A DNA stretch of 64,000 nt from CAVUNY01 sp963768585. Lineage in GTDB: Bacteria > Chloroflexota > Anaerolineae > Anaerolineales > Anaerolineaceae. The DNA lies in the NCBI GenBank assembly GCA_963768585.1, contig CAVYIF010000010.1:151091-215090 (forward strand), in the 5' to 3' direction. Position numbers and translations under genes: made by a program. Of this stretch, positions 60,048-64,000 are shown piece by piece. The notes under the pieces were generated by a model. The model did no database searches. It saw only the letters and a list, made by a program, of their open reading frames with translations, and was not told where the DNA came from. The first letter of the stretch is position 1. Every line of letters begins with the position of its first letter.

Positions 60048-60866
60048 TTATTTGGCTTGGGTCACACGCGCCATGAAGTTAAACAGAACCTTAATGGCAA
60101 GATCGATCTGCTCGAGCATCGAGAAGTGATCTGCATTCGGGATCACTGCCAGTTCGCCCCTATTGACCATATGGTACATTTCCAGAGACTGCTCAGGGGG
60201 ACAGAAAACGTCTCGGTCGCCACACCACAAAAGTAATGGATCGATTATTTTCGCAAAATCTTCTTTCGTATATGTTGGAGGATCCAACCAGTTCGCGGAT
60301 ATTTGCGCCAGGAGCCTCTTCCAGTAACCTGGTGAATGATGAACATCGTGTTTTTCTTGAAGAGATTTGATTAAATCAGGATTTGCCTGAGCGAGTCGTG
60401 CGAAATCCACCATCCTTGGACCGTCAAATCCTAATGGCCCCTGCAAGAAATGACGCCAATCCTCTGTCATAGACTTGGAGATTGCGCCGATCCCATATCC
60501 GCGAACCAGGCCAGGATAATTCATTGCCAACTCCAAAGCAGCCTGCCCACCATCGCTGTAACCAATCACAAATGGCTTATGCAGACCCAACTTTTGAATA
60601 AATTCAGCAAAATCTGCACCCATCATGCGATATGTTATTTTTCCCGAAGGATTATCCGTGCGGCCATGACTGCGACTATCCGGTGTGTAAACCTGGTATT
60701 TCGCAGAGAAGGCAGGCAACACGGGTGCCCACATCTGGCATGTCTCCAGGCCACCATGGATCAGAAGGACGGGTATTCCTGCGCCATACGTTTCGTAATA
60801 CATGTGTAGACCATTGACCTGAACAGTAGTCCCATGTTCAATCTTTAGCGTTTCCGATGGTTTCAT
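60048..60866 (-). CDS. Alpha/beta-hydrolase
   Basis: A 272-residue alpha/beta-hydrolase with LLIHGGLETCQMW (oxyanion loop), the nucleophile elbow GYSDGG (about S99), an acid near LLLWCGDRDVF and the base histidine in NADHFSML. It resembles bromoperoxidase-like and dienelactone hydrolases. Substrate unknown. It is the last of three minus-strand genes starting with the EthD-like gene at 61539, lying 63 bases after the membrane-protein gene, and is probably co-transcribed. Confidence 0.9.
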   Translation of the reverse strand: MKPSETLKIEHGTTVQVNGLHMYYETYGAGIPVLLIHGGLETCQMWAPVLPAFSAKYQVYTPDSRSHGRTDNPSGKITYRMMGADFAEFIQKLGLHKPFVIGYSDGGQAALELAMNYPGLVRGYGIGAISKSMTEDWRHFLQGPLGFDGPRMVDFARLAQANPDLIKSLQEKHDVHHSPGYWKRLLAQISANWLDPPTYTKEDFAKIIDPLLLWCGDRDVFCPPEQSLEMYHMVNRGELAVIPNADHFSMLEQIDLAIKVLFNFMARVTQAK

Positions 60867-60929
60867 GGGAGCGATCCTTTTGGTGACTTCCTGTAAATAA
60901 GTATGAAGCAGCAGACGATGACCAGTAAA

Positions 60930-61223
60930 TCAATAATGATGAACAAGAACTCCTAAAACGCTTCGATTCATCAGCATGCCGACTATGCTTAACAGCATTC
61001 CGATCAACGGCAAGATCGCTCCATACCATAGGATGGCTCTACCGTTCCGGGACAAAAAGACCCCGATCACCAGGTAAATGAGCCCAAAAACGATTGTGAT
61101 AATTGAGGTTGCTTCAAAATCAACAACTGCAGCAGAGACCAGGTGAAGACAACCTGTTAGGAGCAGCAAACCACCTGCAAGTCTACGAATGGGATTCAAG
61201 CGAAACTCCCTGCGAATTCTCAT
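60930..61223 (-). CDS. Small membrane protein
   Basis: A 97-residue protein with a basic N-terminus (RIRREFRLNPIRRL) and three predicted membrane helices (about 14-32, 40-56, 64-85). It overlaps the upstream EthD-like gene by 41 bases; GAGGAGACC about 9 bases before ATG 61223 supports the start. No named family is recognised. Its place between an EthD-like protein and a hydrolase suggests a shared function, unknown. Confidence 0.65.
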   Translation of the reverse strand: MRIRREFRLNPIRRLAGGLLLLTGCLHLVSAAVVDFEATSIITIVFGLIYLVIGVFLSRNGRAILWYGAILPLIGMLLSIVGMLMNRSVLGVLVHHY

Positions 61224-61539
61224 AAATCACGGTCTCCTCTTCGCAAATTAGCGTGACGGCTGCCCCACCGGTGGAAATTGATGCGGCATGCGCACTTAGC
61301 GCCAGCCCATCTGGTGTCGAAAAATCAGCTTGCAGTGCTTCCAGAGAAGGGAAGTGCAGTTCTGCAATTCGCCAAAACGGTGAGTCTCCTTGCGGGGACA
61401 TCAGTACCCGGGTGTAAACCGCTTTCGTCACCCGGGTCAGGCACTTTGCAACCATGGGAATGTGCTCGCTCGTATAAGCCTTTTCAAAAGTTTCCGGATC
61501 CTTTGGATTAGGATATAGCACCACGATTTTGATACTCAT
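61183..61539 (-). CDS. EthD-domain protein
   Basis: A 118-residue dimeric alpha/beta-barrel (EthD) protein. KIVVLYPNPKDPETFEKAYTSEHIPMV (about 4-30) is the family start, with the HIP motif, and AELHFPSLEALQADFSTPDGLALSA the second unit. EthD proteins help in the breakdown of ethers and other small organic molecules or bind small ligands. ATG 61539 has AAGGAGA upstream. Divergent from the large regulator gene at 61717, which may control this three-gene operon. Confidence 0.88.
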   Translation of the reverse strand: MSIKIVVLYPNPKDPETFEKAYTSEHIPMVAKCLTRVTKAVYTRVLMSPQGDSPFWRIAELHFPSLEALQADFSTPDGLALSAHAASISTGGAAVTLICEEETVIYENSQGVSLESHS

Positions 61540-61667
61540 GACCGTCTCCTTTTTTTTCCTGGCAAATGCCCTTCGTAAGCCCAGACCGAAGTCTATCCTG
61601 TGCCCTAAACTACGGATCTAGGCTTGACTTGAATTACTTTCAGCATACCCACGCCTCGTTTTTTCTC

Positions 61668-61710
61668 CGTTTCCAAATACGTTTCCAATCGGGCGTGGAA
61701 TTGCTATAAT
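61668..61710 (+). promoter_or_regulatory. Promoter of the SARP-type regulator with direct repeats
   Basis: TATAAT (61705-61710) ends 6 bases before the ATG at 61717, again a leaderless layout; TTCCAA (61683-61688) is a weak -35 at a 16-base spacing. CGTTTCCAA is repeated at 61668 and 61680 (12-base period) overlapping that -35. SARP-type activators are known to bind heptamer direct repeats near -35, so self-control is possible. Confidence 0.45.
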
Positions 61711-61716
61711 GATCTT

Positions 61717-64000
61717 ATGGGGCACCTTGCCGTTTTTGCGTTGGGACCGCTGCAGATCGAGCTGGATGGTAAGCTTTGCAAACCAGCCGTCATAAAGCGC
61801 TGCGCTGCTGGTTTACCTGGCGCTCCAAACCGGCAAACATACCCGAGAAGCGCTTTCAAGTTTACTTTGGCCCGATTATGAACAAAAAAAGGCCTTTGCA
61901 TACCTGAGGCGCACGATATGGGAAGCACATAACCTTCTCGATAAAAGCTGGTTGAAAGTGGATCGTAAGACGGTTTGTTTCAGCCCTGATGCTGATATCA
62001 AATTGGATGTAGCCGATTTTCGATCCCATTTAGAAACCGCCGCCCACCATCATCTCGATCATCCCCCATCTGGAGACTGTCCTGAATGCATTGCGCATCT
62101 TCACACAGCTGCCCTACTGTATCGAGGCGATTTTCTTTCGGGATTCTACCTGCGTGACAGTCCTAATTTTGAAGATTGGAAGTTTTTTCAAAACGAAGCA
62201 CTGCGCCGCGACTATGCCTTTGCCTTGAAAAAATTGGTAGATCTGCTACAGACAAAGGGAGATTTTCCGAACGCAACGGTTTTCGCCCGGCGCTGGCTAG
62301 CATTAGACACCCTGAACGAGGAAGCTCAGCGCGCATTGATCAAAATCTATGCGCTAAGCGGTCAGCGTACGGCCGCATTGCGCCAGTACCAGGAATGCCA
62401 GCGTCTCTTAAGAGCCGAATTAGATGTGATTCCCGAACCAGAGACCAGAATCCTATTCGAGCAGATTCAATCCGGTGAGTTAGCCCAACCGGCAGAAATG
62501 CTTGTTGGACACCCCCAAAAAACCCTAAAAATCAGCGAGGCAGCCGACCTTTCAGTAACGAAACAGGAAGTGGATTTTTCGGCTCAAGGGTCCGTTCCAA
62601 CTGGTGTCTTGCAAGCTCTCAACAGACCCTTTGTGGGTCGCCAGCTTGAGGTGAAAAAAATCACTGCCCTCCTTGCCAATTCGAGCTGCTGGTTGGTGAC
62701 ATTGATTGGTCCGGGAGGGATTGGAAAAACTCGCCTTGCTCTTGAAGTTGGTTTAAGCCATCAAAAGCACTTCCCTCACGGCGTATTCTTTGTCCCCCTG
62801 ATCGCCTTGGAAACAAACCAATCCATCATCCCATCCATTGCCAGAGCGACAGGTCTGATCTTCCGCCAGGACGGCCCATCGCCACAAAAACAGCTATTGG
62901 ATTATCTGAAGGGAAAAAAAATACTGATCATACTGGACTCATTTGAAACTTTTGTCCATTCTGCAGACTTGCTGCCAGCCATCCATTTTCAGGCCAATGA
63001 AGTTAAGTTGCTCGTAACCTCGCGGCACCGGTGCCGTTAAACGAAGCCTGGGTAGTGGAAATTAAAGGTCTGGATTACCCCCGGAAACAGCCAGAAAATA
63101 TTGAAGAGCTTCTGTCTTACAGCGCGGTCCAATTATTTCTCCTCGCTGCTCGCCGGGCAGTGGGTGAATATCAACTCAACAAATCCGATCTGCCCGCCGT
63201 CTCCCGCGTCACCCAACTCCTGGAAGGTATGCCTCTCGGTCTGGAACTGGCTGCCACCTGGACCAAAATGCTCTCCTGTCAGGGGATTGCTGATGAATTT
63301 TGCGCAGCATGGACTTCCTGGAAACCCCTTTACAGGATCTCCCAGAACGACAGCGCAGTATCCGGGCAGTTTTCGATTACTCCTCGATCTATTGAGCAAT
63401 CGTGACCAGCGCCTGTTTCCACGTTTGGCGGTTTTCGGGGTGGGTTTACTCGCCAGGCCGCTGAGCAGGTGGCTGGCATCTCTCTGCGCGAATTGGCCAG
63501 TCTGGTGGATAAATCCCTCGTCCAGCGCAAATCGGTAGGAAGGTTTGGACTACATGACATGTTAAGTCATTACAGCTTGGAAATTCTAAATCGTATTCCT
63601 GGTGATTGTCAGGAAACCCTCGACCGGCATTGTTCCTATTACTGCACCATGTTATCAGAATGGAACGCCAGGCTGGGAAGCGCTAGGCAAGGGCAGGTTC
63701 TCCGGGAAATAGAAGCCGATCTTGAAAACATACTGACAAATACCTCGGGGGCGGGCACTTACCCAAGGCCAGACTACACAGTTGGAACAGGCAGTTGATG
63801 GCCTGATTATGTTTTTTTTACGCCGGGGGCGCTTTTGGGAAGGTTTAACCATCTGCCAGGAGGCAGAGAATAAACTGCGAACGATCGAGACGATCGACAA
63901 CCGGAGGTTAATTGCCAAATTCTTATCTGGCAGGCTGTATAAAGCATGAACTTGGAAAAGTACCAGGACGCCGTTCAATTTTTATGCGTAAGTCAGTCCA
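61717..64000 (+). pseudogene. SARP/NB-ARC-type transcriptional regulator, frameshifted and cut by the window end
   Basis: A large regulator of the AfsR/SARP-like kind. The N-terminal winged-helix DNA-binding part (FALGPLQIELDGK...LLVYLALQTGKHTREALSSLLWPDY) and the bacterial transcriptional activator domain (about 61952-62470, YRGDFLSGFYL, RALIKIYALSGQRTAALRQYQECQRLL in pieces) are followed by an NB-ARC-type ATPase with Walker A GPGGIGKTR (62709-62735) and a Walker B-like LIILDSFE. Frames change near 61770-61800, 63030, 63340-63400, 63450 and 63760, with the same protein continuing in the next frame and no other stops. Either the gene is decaying by small indels or this stretch has sequencing errors. 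It would control genes in response to an unknown signal, perhaps the divergent EthD operon. Confidence 0.8.

Noticed and set aside
1..64000. CRISPR arrays, tRNA or rRNA genes
   Set aside because: No regularly spaced repeat array beyond short operator-like repeats, and no cloverleaf or rRNA-like sequence was recognised.

Overview
The window looks like chromosomal DNA of a Chloroflexota bacterium, probably Anaerolineae. This is inferred from gene content: a full division and cell-wall cluster running from mraZ to ftsZ and then directly into nrdR-nrdJ (B12-dependent ribonucleotide reductase), a TrpB2-type tryptophan synthase, a ferredoxin plus geranylgeranyl-reductase-type flavoprotein pair, and a PII-like/CaCA exchanger pair. 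No taxonomic marker such as rRNA is present, so the assignment is an inference.

Layout. 0.1-3 kb (-): trpS-trpB2 behind a Trp-specific T-box leader. 3.1-6.8 kb: gene remnants, a deoxyribosyltransferase-like protein, a thioredoxin-like protein, and a MarR regulator with an FMN reductase and a YceI protein sharing palindromic operators. 6.9-13.8 kb (-): an adaptor/ATPase/permease (MacB-type) exporter, a two-component system, a nitroreductase and a dehydrogenase. 13.9-20 kb (+): a DarT-like ADP-ribosyltransferase domain fused to an HD domain, an alpha-amylase family enzyme, an epimerase-like protein, an EamA transporter and a PII-like/cation-exchanger pair. 20-23 kb: flavoprotein plus ferredoxin (-) and a secreted hydrolase (+). 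23.5-24.7 kb: a cNMP-binding histidine kinase. 24.7-42.5 kb (+): the division and cell-wall cluster, with a promoter and four MraZ-type repeats in front and a terminator after ftsZ. 42.5-45.8 kb: nrdR-nrdJ. 45.8-50.2 kb: an AT-rich accessory island of unrecognised genes. 50.3-61.5 kb: assorted metabolic, secreted and membrane proteins, including a J-domain/FGE-fold fusion, an M6 metalloprotease and galM. 61.7-64 kb: a large SARP/NB-ARC type regulator broken by several frameshifts and cut by the window end.

The cluster from mraZ to ftsZ makes peptidoglycan precursors (MurF, MraY, MurD, MurG, MurC, MurB, Ddl) and the divisome (FtsL-like, FtsI, FtsW, FtsQ, FtsA, FtsZ). Many genes overlap by 1-4 bases, indicating translational coupling. 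murE is absent from the cluster. Several otherwise ordinary genes (murC, galM, a histidine kinase, a dehydrogenase, the terminal regulator) carry single-base frameshifts, which could be assembly errors or real decay. The most unusual item is the DarT-HD fusion at 13.9-15.3 kb, which has no DarG antitoxin next to it.
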